Source: Kitasatospora sp. GAS204B (lineage in GTDB: Bacteria; Actinomycetota; Actinomycetes; Streptomycetales; Streptomycetaceae). Taken from it: 64,000 nt of DNA. This document shows, piece by piece, positions 9,096 to 18,213 of the stretch. The notes under the pieces are model-generated. The model searched no databases. It saw nothing but the letters and a program-made list of their open reading frames with translations, and was not told the origin of the DNA. Each line of letters opens with the position of its first letter. Within the stretch, counting starts at the first letter, position 1. The stretch lies in the NCBI RefSeq assembly GCF_029892155.1, contig NZ_JARZAG010000031.1, positions 1 to 64,000 on the forward strand, given 5' to 3'. The position numbers and the translations under genes are program-made.

Positions 9096-9278
9096 TCAGG
9101 CGGGGCGGCGGGCCTCGTCCACGAGCAGCACCGGGATGCCGTCGCGAATCGGGTAGGCCAGGCCGCAGTCGGCACCGGTGCAGGTCAGCTCGGGCTGGTC
9201 CGCTGCGGTCTCTTCGCGCAGCGCGGCATGGCAGCTCGGGCAGACCAGGATCTCCAGCAGGAAGGGTTCGAGCGTCAT
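9096..9278 (-). CDS. Trm112 family protein
   Basis: A 60-residue protein starting MTLEPFLLEILVCPSCHA with the closing PIRDGIPVLLVDEAR. The first CPSC pair and a second Cys pair (CTGADC) would bind one zinc. In eukaryotes Trm112 activates several methyltransferases; bacterial members are thought to act as small partner or chaperone proteins. It lies 38 bases before the SIS gene and is probably cotranscribed with it. Confidence 0.9.
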   Translation of the reverse strand: MTLEPFLLEILVCPSCHAALREETAADQPELTCTGADCGLAYPIRDGIPVLLVDEARRPA

Positions 9279-9316
9279 GATCAGGGCTGCTCCGTTTCGA
9301 GGTGGACGGCGGGACG

Positions 9317-9363
9317 CGAGGCGCCCCGGCCGGTGGGTCCACCCTACCGGCCGGGGCGCCTCG
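9317..9363 (-). terminator. Terminator after manB
   Basis: A perfect 18-base-pair stem (9317-9334 with 9346-9363) around an 11-base loop directly downstream of manB. It would end manB transcription and imply that Trm112-SIS-manA have their own promoter or depend on read-through. Confidence 0.8.
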
Positions 9364-9372
9364 GGTTGAGGA

Positions 9373-10764
9373 TCAGGCGAGGACGATCGCCAGCACGCCG
9401 TCGCGCAGTTCGGCCATCTTGGCCGGGTCCTTGGCCTCGACGTTGAGGCGCAGCAGCGGCTCGGTGTTGGAGGCGCGCAGGTTGAACCACCAGTCGGGGC
9501 CGGCGACGGTCAGGCCGTCCAACTCGTCGACACTGACGCCCGCCAGCGAGCCGTACGCGGCCCGCACCTCGGCGGTCTTGCCCGCCTGGTCGGCGACCTC
9601 GCTGTTGATCTCGCCGGAGGCCGCGTAGCGGTCGTACTCGGCGGTCAGCGCGGAGAGCGTGCCGTCCTGGCCGCCGAGCGCGGCGAGCACGTGCAGCGCG
9701 GCCAGCATGCCGGTGTCGGCACGCCAGAAGTCGCGGAAGTAGTAGTGCGCGGAGTGCTCGCCGCCGAAGATCGCGTCGGTCTCGGCCATCCGCTGCTTGA
9801 TGAAGGAGTGGCCGACCCGGGTGCGCACGGCCTTGCCGCCGTGCTCGGCGACGACCTCGGCAACGGTCCAGGAGGTGATCAGGTTGTGGATGATCGTCGC
9901 GTTCGGCTCGCCGTTCGCCCGGGCCCGGGCCAGCTCGCGCACCGCGACCAGGGCGGTGATCGCCGACGGGGAGACCGGCTCGCCGCGCTCGTCGATCACG
10001 AAGCAGCGGTCGGCGTCGCCGTCGAAGGCCAGGCCGATGTCGGCGCCGACCTCGCGGACCTTGGCCTGCAGGTCGACCAGGTTCTTCGGGTCGAGCGGGT
10101 TGGCCTCGTGGTTGGGGAAGGTGCCGTCCAGCTCGAAGTACATCGGGACGACGTCCAGCGGCAGGCCGGCGAGGACGGTCGGGACGGTGTGGCCGCCCAT
10201 GCCGTTGCCCGCGTCCACCACGACCTTGAGCGGGCGGATCGAGGTCAGGTCGACCAGACCGAGCAGGTGGTCCGCGTAGCCGCGCAGGGTGTCCTGCTCG
10301 GTCAGCACGCCCTGCTTGGTGCCCTCGGGCGCCGCCGGGACGGTGACGCTGTTATCGGCACCGATCCAGCTCTGCACCAGCTCGCGGATCTCGGCCAGCC
10401 CGGTGTCCTCGCCGACCGGGGCGGCGCCCTTGCGGCACATCTTGATGCCGTTGTACTGCGCCGGGTTGTGGCTGGCGGTGAACATCGCGCCGGGCAGGTC
10501 CAGCTTGCCGCTCGCGTAGTAGAGCTGGTCGGTGGAGCAGAGGCCGATCTCGGTGACGTCCGCGCCGTAGCCGGCCGCGCCCTCGGCGAAGGCCCGGCTC
10601 AGGCTCGGCGAGGAGGGACGCATGTCGTGTCCGACCACGATCGCGGTCGCACCGGTGACCTGGACGAAGGCGGCCCCGAAGGCCCGGGACAGGTTCTCGT
10701 CCCACTGGTCCGGAACGACGCCTCGCACGTCGTACGCCTTGACGAGCTGCTTGAGGTCGCGCAC
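9373..10764 (-). CDS. manB: Phosphomannomutase/phosphoglucomutase
   Basis: A 463-residue alpha-D-phosphohexomutase that interconverts mannose-6-phosphate and mannose-1-phosphate, the step before GDP-mannose. The phosphoserine loop TASHNPAQYNGIK, the magnesium loop DGDADRC, the sugar-binding GEHSAHYYFRDFW and the C-terminal phosphate-binding RASNTEP are all intact. The start is a GTG at 10764 giving VRDLKQLVKAYDVRG, with GGAG upstream; longer versions would add low-quality sequence. It belongs to the mannose block with manA. Confidence 0.95.
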   Translation of the reverse strand: MRDLKQLVKAYDVRGVVPDQWDENLSRAFGAAFVQVTGATAIVVGHDMRPSSPSLSRAFAEGAAGYGADVTEIGLCSTDQLYYASGKLDLPGAMFTASHNPAQYNGIKMCRKGAAPVGEDTGLAEIRELVQSWIGADNSVTVPAAPEGTKQGVLTEQDTLRGYADHLLGLVDLTSIRPLKVVVDAGNGMGGHTVPTVLAGLPLDVVPMYFELDGTFPNHEANPLDPKNLVDLQAKVREVGADIGLAFDGDADRCFVIDERGEPVSPSAITALVAVRELARARANGEPNATIIHNLITSWTVAEVVAEHGGKAVRTRVGHSFIKQRMAETDAIFGGEHSAHYYFRDFWRADTGMLAALHVLAALGGQDGTLSALTAEYDRYAASGEINSEVADQAGKTAEVRAAYGSLAGVSVDELDGLTVAGPDWWFNLRASNTEPLLRLNVEAKDPAKMAELRDGVLAIVLA

Positions 10765-10925
10765 TGCGGCTCCACCCTTGTTGTCTCTCGGAACGGGCTG
10801 TCCCTGGAACGGGCTCCGTAGGCCCACGGTCACGATACGTCGCGCCACGAACACGGCATGACCGCAGGGGTGTCCGGCCCGGGCAGTGGGCAGCGTACCG
10901 GGTGGCGGTGGCGGCGACTTAACGC

Positions 10926-11402
10926 TCAGCTGTCGGGCGAGCGCAGCACCCGCAGGTGACCGCGGCGGCCGACCTGGGCCGGATCACCCTCGGCGGGGCG
11001 CACCGGGCGCGGGCCGCGCTCCTGCGGGCGGGCCGCCTCGCGCACCGCGTTGGCCAGCGCTTCCAGGTCGTCGCTGCTGCGGCGCAGCGGTCCGCCCTCG
11101 GTGGCCAGACGGACCACCTCCCAGCCGCGCGGGGCGGTCAGGCGCTCGGCGTGCTCGGCGCACAGGTCGTAGCAGTGCGGCTCGGCGTAGGTGGCGAGCG
11201 GGCCGAGCACCGCCGTGGAGTCGGCGTACACGTACGTCAGGGTCGCCACGGCCGGTCGGCCGCACGCGGTCCGCGAACAACGACGTACAGGGCTCACGAG
11301 GGTGGACGGTACCGCACCGGCGGCCGACTGGCTAAGACCCGGGGGCGCAAGCCGGTTCGTGTCGCGTCCGCGGGCGCTCGGATCGGTGTTCGCGTGGTCC
11401 AT
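10926..11402 (-). CDS. DUF3499 family protein
   Basis: A 158-residue protein. The conserved core starts at SPVRRCSRTACGRPAVATL and includes HCYDLCAEHAERLTAPRGWEV; the four Cys of CSRTAC and CYDLC suggest a zinc site. The family is limited to actinobacteria and has no known function. ATG 11402 is preceded by AGGAGG at a good distance and gives a 35-residue Ser/Ala-rich extension; a GTG at 11297 would start directly at the conserved core and is the alternative. It is divergent from the zincin gene with only 34 bases between starts. Confidence 0.8.
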   Translation of the reverse strand: MDHANTDPSARGRDTNRLAPPGLSQSAAGAVPSTLVSPVRRCSRTACGRPAVATLTYVYADSTAVLGPLATYAEPHCYDLCAEHAERLTAPRGWEVVRLATEGGPLRRSSDDLEALANAVREAARPQERGPRPVRPAEGDPAQVGRRGHLRVLRSPDS

Positions 11403-11436
11403 TTCCTGGCCTCCTAGGGCTAGGCTCGTGATTGAT

Positions 11437-11922
11437 ATGGACAGCTCCACACCGCCCCCGTCCGCGCCCAGGCCGCCTGCCGGGGCCCCGCCCGCCGGGT
11501 CGCCGCGCGCTCGGCGCCGCGACCGGCACGGCCGCGGGCTGCGCGGACCACTGGCGCCGCCGCAGGTCCCGATCTCGCTGAGCCGCTCCGAGCTTTTCGA
11601 GGACTACGTCCGCGAGTCGGTGGAGCGACTGGAGCGCCGCTGGCCGCAGTTGATCGACGTCGAGTTCGAGGTCGACGAGGTGCCCGAGGCACTGCCCGGC
11701 GAGCCCGACCCGGTGCCCGACGGCGGGGTGCCGCTGGGCAAGGTGGTCCCGGCCGGGCAGGGCCGCAAGAGCCGGATCGTGCTCTACCGCCGGCCGGTGG
11801 AGATCCGCGCCAAGTCCCGCGAGGACCGGGCGGCACTGGTGCACGAGATCCTGATCGAGCAGGTCGCCGAGTTGCTCGGGCTGTCGCCCGACGCCATCGA
11901 CCCCCGGTACGACGAGGAGTGA
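11437..11922 (+). CDS. Metallopeptidase-like (zincin, PF06262-type) family protein
   Basis: A 161-residue protein. After a Pro/Arg-rich N-terminus, the domain runs from about residue 48 (LSRSELFEDYVRESVERL) to the end. The family normally has an HExxH zinc motif; here the matching stretch is HEILIEQVAELLG, which keeps His and Glu but lacks the second His. ATG 11437 is used; an in-frame GTG at 11428 is possible, and neither has a clear ribosome site. Catalysis is therefore doubtful. It shares a very short divergent promoter region with DUF3499. Confidence 0.7.
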   Translation: MDSSTPPPSAPRPPAGAPPAGSPRARRRDRHGRGLRGPLAPPQVPISLSRSELFEDYVRESVERLERRWPQLIDVEFEVDEVPEALPGEPDPVPDGGVPLGKVVPAGQGRKSRIVLYRRPVEIRAKSREDRAALVHEILIEQVAELLGLSPDAIDPRYDEE

Positions 11923-11948
11923 CGCACCGCCCGGGCGCCCGGGCGGGC

Positions 11949-13574
11949 TCAGTGGACGAGCACTCCCGGGTCCTGGGCGGCCTGCGGGATCTGGACGTAG
12001 CTGTGGTCGTCCTGCAGGGCCTGGATGGTGAACATCGGGATGCCGCTGGTGGTGACCGCCAGCATCCGGGCGGCCGTCACCGGGCCGCCCGACTCGGTCT
12101 CGATCGTGACGCCGAACGAGCCGTTGCCGCCGGACGGTTCGGGTGACCCCATGGCGACCGTGGCACCCGCCGGAACCTGGACCTCCTTGCTGGTCGGGGT
12201 GCCGCCGCCGGTGCTCGCCGAGGCCGTCACCCGGACCGTGGCGGCGTCACCCGTCGAGGTGATCAGCAGAGTGGACGCACCACCTCCCCGGGTGTCGGCC
12301 ACGCTGGCCCGCTTGCCCACCGGCGCACTGCCGGTCAGCCAGGCCGAGTCGCTCTTGCCGTTGGCGGCCCGGTCGATCCGCAGCGTGGCCACCACCGGGG
12401 TCGGGTGGGCCTTGTCGGTCGGGGTGAGCCGCAGTGCGGAGGCCTGCTGACGGGTGATCTGGCCACCGAGGTCGACGGCGGTCACCATGCCGGCCTTGAC
12501 GTGGATCGTCTCGTGGCCGGCCGGGGTGAACCAGCCGTTCGGGCCGGAGAGTTGGATGTTCAGGTCGGCGTCGTCGGTGCCGCCGGGGGCGGCCACGACC
12601 AGCCGGGCCGCCGAGAGGTCGCCCGGCATGCCGGGCAGCACCACGCTGGGTGCCGGGTCGGCCGAGGCGGGGATCCAGTCGGCGCCGGCCGAGCCGTCGG
12701 CCGCGTGCAGGAAGGCGCCGACCCGGCCGCTGCGGACGGTCACCTCCACCGCGAGGTCGCTCACCTGAGCGGGGATCACCGTGGTCAGCAGCACGGACAG
12801 CGAGCTGCCGGACGGGACGGTCAGTCCGGTGCCGGCGTCGCTCTCGATCGGCCCCTGGTCGCCGTAGAGCCGCAGGTCGACCACGGCCGGGGTGCTCGCC
12901 ACGTTGGTCAGGCTGACGTAGTCCTTGCGGTTGCCCGCGGTGCTGGCCCCGGCGAACCAGAAGTGGGTGCCGGAGGGCTCGCAGTTGACGCCGGACATGC
13001 CCTGGCCGTGCGAGTCGGTCACGGCGGTGGTCTGGGTGACCGTGAAGCCGGGGGCGAAGGCGCCGGTGGCGGTCGCCGAGGTGCCCACCGCGGTGTCGCC
13101 GTTGTCGGCCTGGCCGGCCACCGGCACGCCGGGCTTGGCCAGCGCCACCAGGGCGTTGGCGGCCTGGGCCGGAGCCTGACCGGGGGCGGCGGACGGAGCC
13201 GGCGAACCCGACGGCGCGGGCGAACCGGACGGCGCCGGCGGAGCCGACGGCGCGGCGGTCGACGGCGGCGCCACATCGCTCACCGTCGCGCTGCCGCCCT
13301 GGGCGGGCCCGCCGCTGCCGGGGGTGAACGCGGTGATCTGGGTGTTGCCGGTCACCCCCTGGATCGGCTGCGGGCAGACCAGCGCGGTCCGCTCCACCTG
13401 GGCGCCCACCGGCTGCCCGGTCGGCGGGGCGGCGGGGGCCGCCGGCGGACGCAACTCGGCGACCCCGAAGACCAGGGCGAGCACGGCGGCGCAGGCCAGC
13501 AGCGACAGTCCGGTGCGACTGCCACCCTGGGCCGCGCCGATCGAGCGGCCCAGGGAGGGGACAGGGAGTTTCAT
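11949..13574 (-). CDS. DUF5719 family exported protein
   Basis: A 541-residue protein with one N-terminal membrane segment (about residues 22-42, LSLLACAAVLALVFGVAEL) and a large extracytoplasmic part that begins with a low-complexity Pro/Ser/Ala linker and continues as repeated beta-rich domains. The start overlaps the stop of the giant glycosyltransferase gene by four bases (ATGA), so the two are made together. This pairing is conserved in actinobacteria and suggests a joint role at the cell surface; the biochemical function is not known. Confidence 0.8.
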   Translation of the reverse strand: MKLPVPSLGRSIGAAQGGSRTGLSLLACAAVLALVFGVAELRPPAAPAAPPTGQPVGAQVERTALVCPQPIQGVTGNTQITAFTPGSGGPAQGGSATVSDVAPPSTAAPSAPPAPSGSPAPSGSPAPSAAPGQAPAQAANALVALAKPGVPVAGQADNGDTAVGTSATATGAFAPGFTVTQTTAVTDSHGQGMSGVNCEPSGTHFWFAGASTAGNRKDYVSLTNVASTPAVVDLRLYGDQGPIESDAGTGLTVPSGSSLSVLLTTVIPAQVSDLAVEVTVRSGRVGAFLHAADGSAGADWIPASADPAPSVVLPGMPGDLSAARLVVAAPGGTDDADLNIQLSGPNGWFTPAGHETIHVKAGMVTAVDLGGQITRQQASALRLTPTDKAHPTPVVATLRIDRAANGKSDSAWLTGSAPVGKRASVADTRGGGASTLLITSTGDAATVRVTASASTGGGTPTSKEVQVPAGATVAMGSPEPSGGNGSFGVTIETESGGPVTAARMLAVTTSGIPMFTIQALQDDHSYVQIPQAAQDPGVLVH

Positions 13575-16500
13575 CGCGGGTCAGCTCCGTCGTGGTGCGG
13601 GTGGCCGCCGTAGGAGGGGTGCTCCGGGTCGTAGGGGCGGCCCTGGTCGGGCAGCCAGGGCTGCGGTTCGCCGCCCTGGTAGCCCTGCTGGTCGTAGCCG
13701 CCGTAGCCGTAGTCCGCCGCCGGATAGGGCTGCTGGGCCGCGTACGGGTCGCCCTGGTAGCCGGGCTCGGCATACGGCTCGTACGACGGCTCGGTGGCGT
13801 ACGGCTCCGCCGGGTACTGCTCCGTGGCGTACGGCTCCCCGGCGTACTGGGGCTGCGCGGGGTAGCCGGCCTGGTAGGACTGCTGGGCCGCGTACGGGTC
13901 GTAGCCGTACGGGTCGGCCTGCTGGAAGTCCTCCCCGCCGTACCCGCCCTGCTGGTGGTGCGGCTGCGCGTACGGGTCGGGGTGGACCGGCGCGGGCTCG
14001 GCCTGCTCGGGGTGTCCGGGCCCGCCGGTGGGCTGCGGCGGGATGCCCTGGACGGTGCCGTAGACCCCGAGCTCGCCGTCGGCCGGCTCCGCCGCCTCGC
14101 CCTCGCTGCGTTCGGCCAGCCGGCGGGCCCGGCGGCTGCCGGGAACCGGAGGCTGGGCGGCCTGGGCGGCGGCCAGCGCGGCGGCGGCCACCACCTCCTC
14201 GGGCAGGTCGTCGTCCTTGGTGCTGCGCCGCCCGGGCAGCGCGAGCACCAGCACGGTGACGCCGAGCAGCAGTTGCAGCCCGATCCAACCGGTGTGCAGC
14301 AGCGGGGTGGCGCGGCTGACGCTGAGCTTGCCGCCGCCGGCCGGCAGTTGGAAGCCCTGCGCCCAGCCGTCCAGCGTGACCGGCGTGAGCGCGGTGCCGT
14401 TCAGCGTGGCCCGCCAGCCCGGGTCGGCCTGCTCGGCCAGGTGCAGCACCCGGCCGGCGGGGCCGGCCGGGATGGTCGCGTCGACCGACTCGGCGGCGGC
14501 GGGCACCGGGACCGGCGCGGCGTTCGGCGCGGTGATCACCACCCGGGTCGCCGGCAGGCCGTTGACCTGCCAGAGGGCGGAGCCGTTGTCCTGGCTGAGC
14601 GCGACCAGGCCGGGGGTGGTGTCCAGCACGTTCTGGACCTGGCCGACCATCGGGCCCTGCACCACCACGTACGCCACGCCGAAATTGGCCAGCGCGGCGG
14701 CCTGGTCGGCACCGGAGCCGGCCAGCAGGCTGCCGACCAGCTTGGTCAGCCGGTCCTTGGTGTCGCCGCCGGTGTCCACGGTGCCCTCGGCCTGACCGAG
14801 CGTCAGGCCGGCGCCGCGCACCACGGTGAAGCGCACCGAGCTCACCCGGGCGTCGCCGGTGAGCACCAGGGTGTTGGACCGGTCGGTGGTCCCGGCCTCC
14901 TCCGCGATGAAGGCGGGCACCTGGCCGGCACTGGTGCGGTGCACCGGGCCGTCGGCGCCGCTGACGGCCCACCACAAGCCGGTGCCCAGCGGGGCGAGCA
15001 CGGCGGTGAGCACCACCAGGGCGGCCACCGGCTGGCGCCAGCCGAAGGCGATCCCGGCGACCCGCGCGTTGGCGCCGTCGGCGCCGATCGCGGCGGCGGC
15101 CAGCAGCGCGATGCCGGCCAGCAGGGTGGCCGGGCCGGCCCAGGCGGCGATCGGCAGGCCACCGGAGGCCGGGGTGACGCTGGTGCCGGCGACCGCGACG
15201 GCGAAGACCAGCCCGGCGCCGGCCGCGGCCCAGGCCGCCAGCACGGCGCGCCTGCGGTCGGCGCGCAGCAGGGCGGCGAGGGCGGCCAGCAGCACGCCGA
15301 CCGAGAGCCAGGCCGGCGGCACCCCGGCGCCGCCGGGGTTGACCAGCAGCAGGTCCAGCGGGGTGGCGCGGTGGCCGCTGAAGACCGGCAGACCCGCTTC
15401 GAGCAGCAGTCGCGAGGGGTGCGCGAGCACCTGCGGGAACCAGGGCGCGAGCACCAGCACGGGCAGGCCGAGGATCACCGCGACCCGGGGGCCGAGCAGC
15501 CGCACGGCACTGACACCGCTGCCGTAGGCGCCGCCGCGCAGGATCGCCACCACCAGCGCGGCCAGCGACAGCGGCAGCGCTATGGCCCAGGACAGCGGCA
15601 CGAAGGCGGTGCACACGGTGAGCAGCAGGACGGTCATCCAGGTGGAGCGCCAGCCGGGGCGCAGCCCTCGGGCGGCGGTCTCCCGGCGGATGCCCAGGCC
15701 CGCCGAGACGGCGGCGGCGCGGGCCAGCGGCGGCAGCAGCACGGCGAGCACCGCGGTGCCCAGCCGGCCCTCGGCGATGGCGCCGGTGGCGGCGGGCAGC
15801 AGCGCGTAGGTGGCGCTGGCCCAGGCCCGGACCAGCTTGGAGCCGAGCAGCGGCCGGGAGACCAGGTAGGCGCTGACCGCCGAGAGCGGGACGGAGAGCA
15901 CCAGCAGCAGGGTGATCGCGAGGTCGGCGTGGTCGAAGAGCACCCAGGAGAGCACCGACAGGACCGCGAGGTAGGGCGGGGCGGTGGCGGTGGAGCCGGT
16001 GCCCACCGGGTGCCAGCTGCTCGCGTACATGTCCCACAGGCCGGACGCGCCGTCGGAGGCGGGCAGCAGCGAGCCGCCCTGCAGCGCGCCGGAGCCGAGC
16101 AGGTTGCGGCCGGCGACCAGCGCGAAGACCAGCAGGGCAGCGAAGAGCACCGGGGCCGGACGCCGGGCCAGGCGCTTGAGCAGCGCGAACTGCTCGATCT
16201 CCAGGACCTCGCTGTCCTCGTCGCCGCCGGTGGCCTCCACCGAGCCGTGCCGGCCGATCGAGTTGTCGTCCCCGCCGCCGATGCCGAGCGAGCTGATCGC
16301 GCCCTCGATGGCCAGGCGCGCGGTGGCGCCGGGCGGCGGGAAGAGGCCGCGGTCGTCCAGCGCGTCGTAGGAGCGGGTTCTGGCCCGGCGTTTGCGGGCC
16401 AGCAACAGCCGGGGCAGCCGGACCAGTTCGTGGCCCAGGCCCGCGATCTCGTCCAGTGCCTGGCGCGGGTCCTTGCCGACCAGGTTGGCCAGCACCCGCA

Positions 16501-17575
16501 GCAGGGTGCCGAGCACCAGCCGGAGCAGCACGTACGGGAAGACCAGCCGCCGGGAGTTGGCCAGCAGGGTGTAGACCGCGCCGGCCTTGTCGACCCGGTG
16601 CGGATGGGCGGCGCCGCAGTCGATCGCGCGGCGCTCACGGCTGGCGGCCTCGGCGTGCCGCAGCACCGCGTCGGGCGCCACCACGACCCGGTGGCCCGCG
16701 GCGTTGACCCGCCAGCAGAAGTCGGTGTCGTCGCGCATCAGCGGCAGCGCCTTGTCGAAGCCGCCGAGCTGCTCGAAGACGTCGCGGCGCACCAGCATGC
16801 CCGCGGTGGAGACCGCGAGCACCGGGCGGACCTGGTCGTGCTGGCCCTGGTCCTGCTCGCGCCGGTCCAGGCCGGTCCAGCGGCGCCCCGAGCGGGCGAT
16901 GCTGACGCCGACCTCCAGCAGCTGGCGCCGGTCGTACCAGCTGCGCAGCTTGGGGCCGATCACGGCGGCGGACGGGGTGGTGTCGGCGACCTGCAGGAGC
17001 CGGCGCAGCGCGTCGGTCTGCGGCTCGCAGTCGTCGTGCAGCAGCCAGAGCCACTCGACCGGCTGGGTCTCGCGCGGACCGCCGGAGCTCAGGTCGTCCT
17101 CGGCGGAGAGCGGGTCGCCGAAGTCGTCCCAGCCGCCGGTGACCGGGTCGTAGCCGGACGGGTCGAGGCTGTAGGGGAGGTCTTCGGGGCGCAGCGGCGG
17201 GCTGTTGAAGACGGCCTCGGCGACGGCGGTGCCGAAGCCGGCCCGGCGGCCGAGCAGGGTGGGGCCCGACTCGGGCAGCCAGTCACCGAGGGTGTCGCGC
17301 AGCAGTTGCGGGGAGGTGTCGGTGCTGCCGGTGTCCACCGCGAGGATGCGCTGCACCTGGCGGTCCTGGCCGAGCAGGCCGGCCAGCGCCTGGGGCAGCC
17401 AGCGGGCACCGTCGTGGCTGACGATGACGGCGGTCACCAGGTGGCGCGGGTACGCGGGCGGTCGGCCGCTCCCGGGCCAGCCACGGTTCGCCGCCGCGGG
17501 CGGCTGGGGCCCCGCGGGCGGTTGTGGGCCTGACGGCTGGTCTGGGTAGCCGTGCTGCTGGCTGTAGGCAGTCAT
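13571..17575 (-). CDS. Large membrane-bound family 2 glycosyltransferase
   Basis: A 1334-residue protein. Residues about 45-320 form a GT-A fold transferase with VTAVIVSHDGARWLPQ, the acidic metal-binding HDDCEP and the MRDDTDFCWRV segment. Residues about 380-1130 contain many membrane segments (roughly 12 or more) with soluble loops of DUF-type beta domains. The last 200 residues are a cytoplasmic-type tail rich in Gly, Tyr, Gln and Pro. It probably transfers a sugar to a lipid-linked or surface glycan, but the substrate cannot be told. No clear ribosome site precedes ATG 17575. Coupled by ATGA to the DUF5719 gene. Confidence 0.85.
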   Translation of the reverse strand: MTAYSQQHGYPDQPSGPQPPAGPQPPAAANRGWPGSGRPPAYPRHLVTAVIVSHDGARWLPQALAGLLGQDRQVQRILAVDTGSTDTSPQLLRDTLGDWLPESGPTLLGRRAGFGTAVAEAVFNSPPLRPEDLPYSLDPSGYDPVTGGWDDFGDPLSAEDDLSSGGPRETQPVEWLWLLHDDCEPQTDALRRLLQVADTTPSAAVIGPKLRSWYDRRQLLEVGVSIARSGRRWTGLDRREQDQGQHDQVRPVLAVSTAGMLVRRDVFEQLGGFDKALPLMRDDTDFCWRVNAAGHRVVVAPDAVLRHAEAASRERRAIDCGAAHPHRVDKAGAVYTLLANSRRLVFPYVLLRLVLGTLLRVLANLVGKDPRQALDEIAGLGHELVRLPRLLLARKRRARTRSYDALDDRGLFPPPGATARLAIEGAISSLGIGGGDDNSIGRHGSVEATGGDEDSEVLEIEQFALLKRLARRPAPVLFAALLVFALVAGRNLLGSGALQGGSLLPASDGASGLWDMYASSWHPVGTGSTATAPPYLAVLSVLSWVLFDHADLAITLLLVLSVPLSAVSAYLVSRPLLGSKLVRAWASATYALLPAATGAIAEGRLGTAVLAVLLPPLARAAAVSAGLGIRRETAARGLRPGWRSTWMTVLLLTVCTAFVPLSWAIALPLSLAALVVAILRGGAYGSGVSAVRLLGPRVAVILGLPVLVLAPWFPQVLAHPSRLLLEAGLPVFSGHRATPLDLLLVNPGGAGVPPAWLSVGVLLAALAALLRADRRRAVLAAWAAAGAGLVFAVAVAGTSVTPASGGLPIAAWAGPATLLAGIALLAAAAIGADGANARVAGIAFGWRQPVAALVVLTAVLAPLGTGLWWAVSGADGPVHRTSAGQVPAFIAEEAGTTDRSNTLVLTGDARVSSVRFTVVRGAGLTLGQAEGTVDTGGDTKDRLTKLVGSLLAGSGADQAAALANFGVAYVVVQGPMVGQVQNVLDTTPGLVALSQDNGSALWQVNGLPATRVVITAPNAAPVPVPAAAESVDATIPAGPAGRVLHLAEQADPGWRATLNGTALTPVTLDGWAQGFQLPAGGGKLSVSRATPLLHTGWIGLQLLLGVTVLVLALPGRRSTKDDDLPEEVVAAAALAAAQAAQPPVPGSRRARRLAERSEGEAAEPADGELGVYGTVQGIPPQPTGGPGHPEQAEPAPVHPDPYAQPHHQQGGYGGEDFQQADPYGYDPYAAQQSYQAGYPAQPQYAGEPYATEQYPAEPYATEPSYEPYAEPGYQGDPYAAQQPYPAADYGYGGYDQQGYQGGEPQPWLPDQGRPYDPEHPSYGGHPHHDGADPR

Positions 17576-17725
17576 CGAGTGCGCGGGCCCCGGTTCCGGT
17601 GGACGGCAGGTGGCGCACCACACTAACGGCTTCGGCTGAGCGCGCTGTTCACCCGGTGGGGGGCTGTGGGGGCGCCGACCTGGTCGGCGGCGGGCGGGGG
17701 CCTCGATCGGCGCGGCGAAATGCAA

Positions 17726-17754
17726 AAGCGCCCCGCCGTCCGGGCGAGGCGCTT
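17726..17754 (-). terminator. Terminator after whiB
   Basis: On the minus strand GCGCCTCGCC and its near-complement form a stem of about 12 pairs with one mismatch around GGAC, followed by CTTTTGC. The short T-run makes it a better intrinsic terminator than most here. It lies about 100 bases downstream of the whiB stop. Confidence 0.7.
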
Positions 17755-17850
17755 GCACAATCGGGTGGACACTGCACAGATTCTGCGAAGAGGAAAGCAG
17801 ACAAGCTGACCGTATGAATCGGACAGCTGTTCTGGTGTTCGATTACCTCT

Positions 17851-18120
17851 TCAGACCGCGCTCTTCTTGAGCCGCCGGCGTTCGCGTTCGGAGAGGCCTC
17901 CCCAGATTCCGAATCGCTCGTCGTTGGCGAGGGCGTACTCCAGGCATTCGGACCGCACCTCACAGGCCAGGCAGACCTTCTTGGCCTCGCGAGTGGATCC
18001 GCCCTTCTCGGGGAAGAACGACTCCGGGTCGGTCTGGGCGCACAGCGCACGCTCCTGCCAGCCGAGTTCCTCTTCCTCGTCGATGTCCTCACCGATCAAC
18101 AGCTCAAAGAGCTCGCTCAT
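17851..18120 (-). CDS. whiB: Sporulation regulator WhiB
   Basis: An 89-residue iron-sulfur transcription factor. Four Cys (27, 50, 53, 59; pattern C-x22-C-x2-C-x5-C) hold a 4Fe-4S cluster, GIWGG (71-75) forms the conserved turn, and the basic ERERRRLKKSAV tail contacts DNA. From about residue 20 on it matches, as I recall it, S. coelicolor WhiB almost residue for residue; only the acidic N-terminus differs. WhiB works with WhiA to start sporulation septation. GAGGAGG precedes ATG 18120. The long upstream region carries a promoter with a BldD-like site. Confidence 0.95.
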   Translation of the reverse strand: MSELFELLIGEDIDEEEELGWQERALCAQTDPESFFPEKGGSTREAKKVCLACEVRSECLEYALANDERFGIWGGLSERERRRLKKSAV

Positions 18121-18213
18121 TGGCGCGCCTCCTCTGCCCCTCTTGGCGTCCCCGTGCGTGTGTGCCGCAGGCCATGGACGTCTGCTCCGGTTCGGCCGAA
18201 CGACACGACTGAA

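Noticed and set aside
13592..17533. A very long open frame (about 1300 codons) on the plus strand opposite the large glycosyltransferase
   Set aside because: High GC content keeps the antisense frame open. Its translation is low-complexity Gly/Arg/Gln/His with no domain, while the minus strand gives clear motifs and proper GC3 bias.
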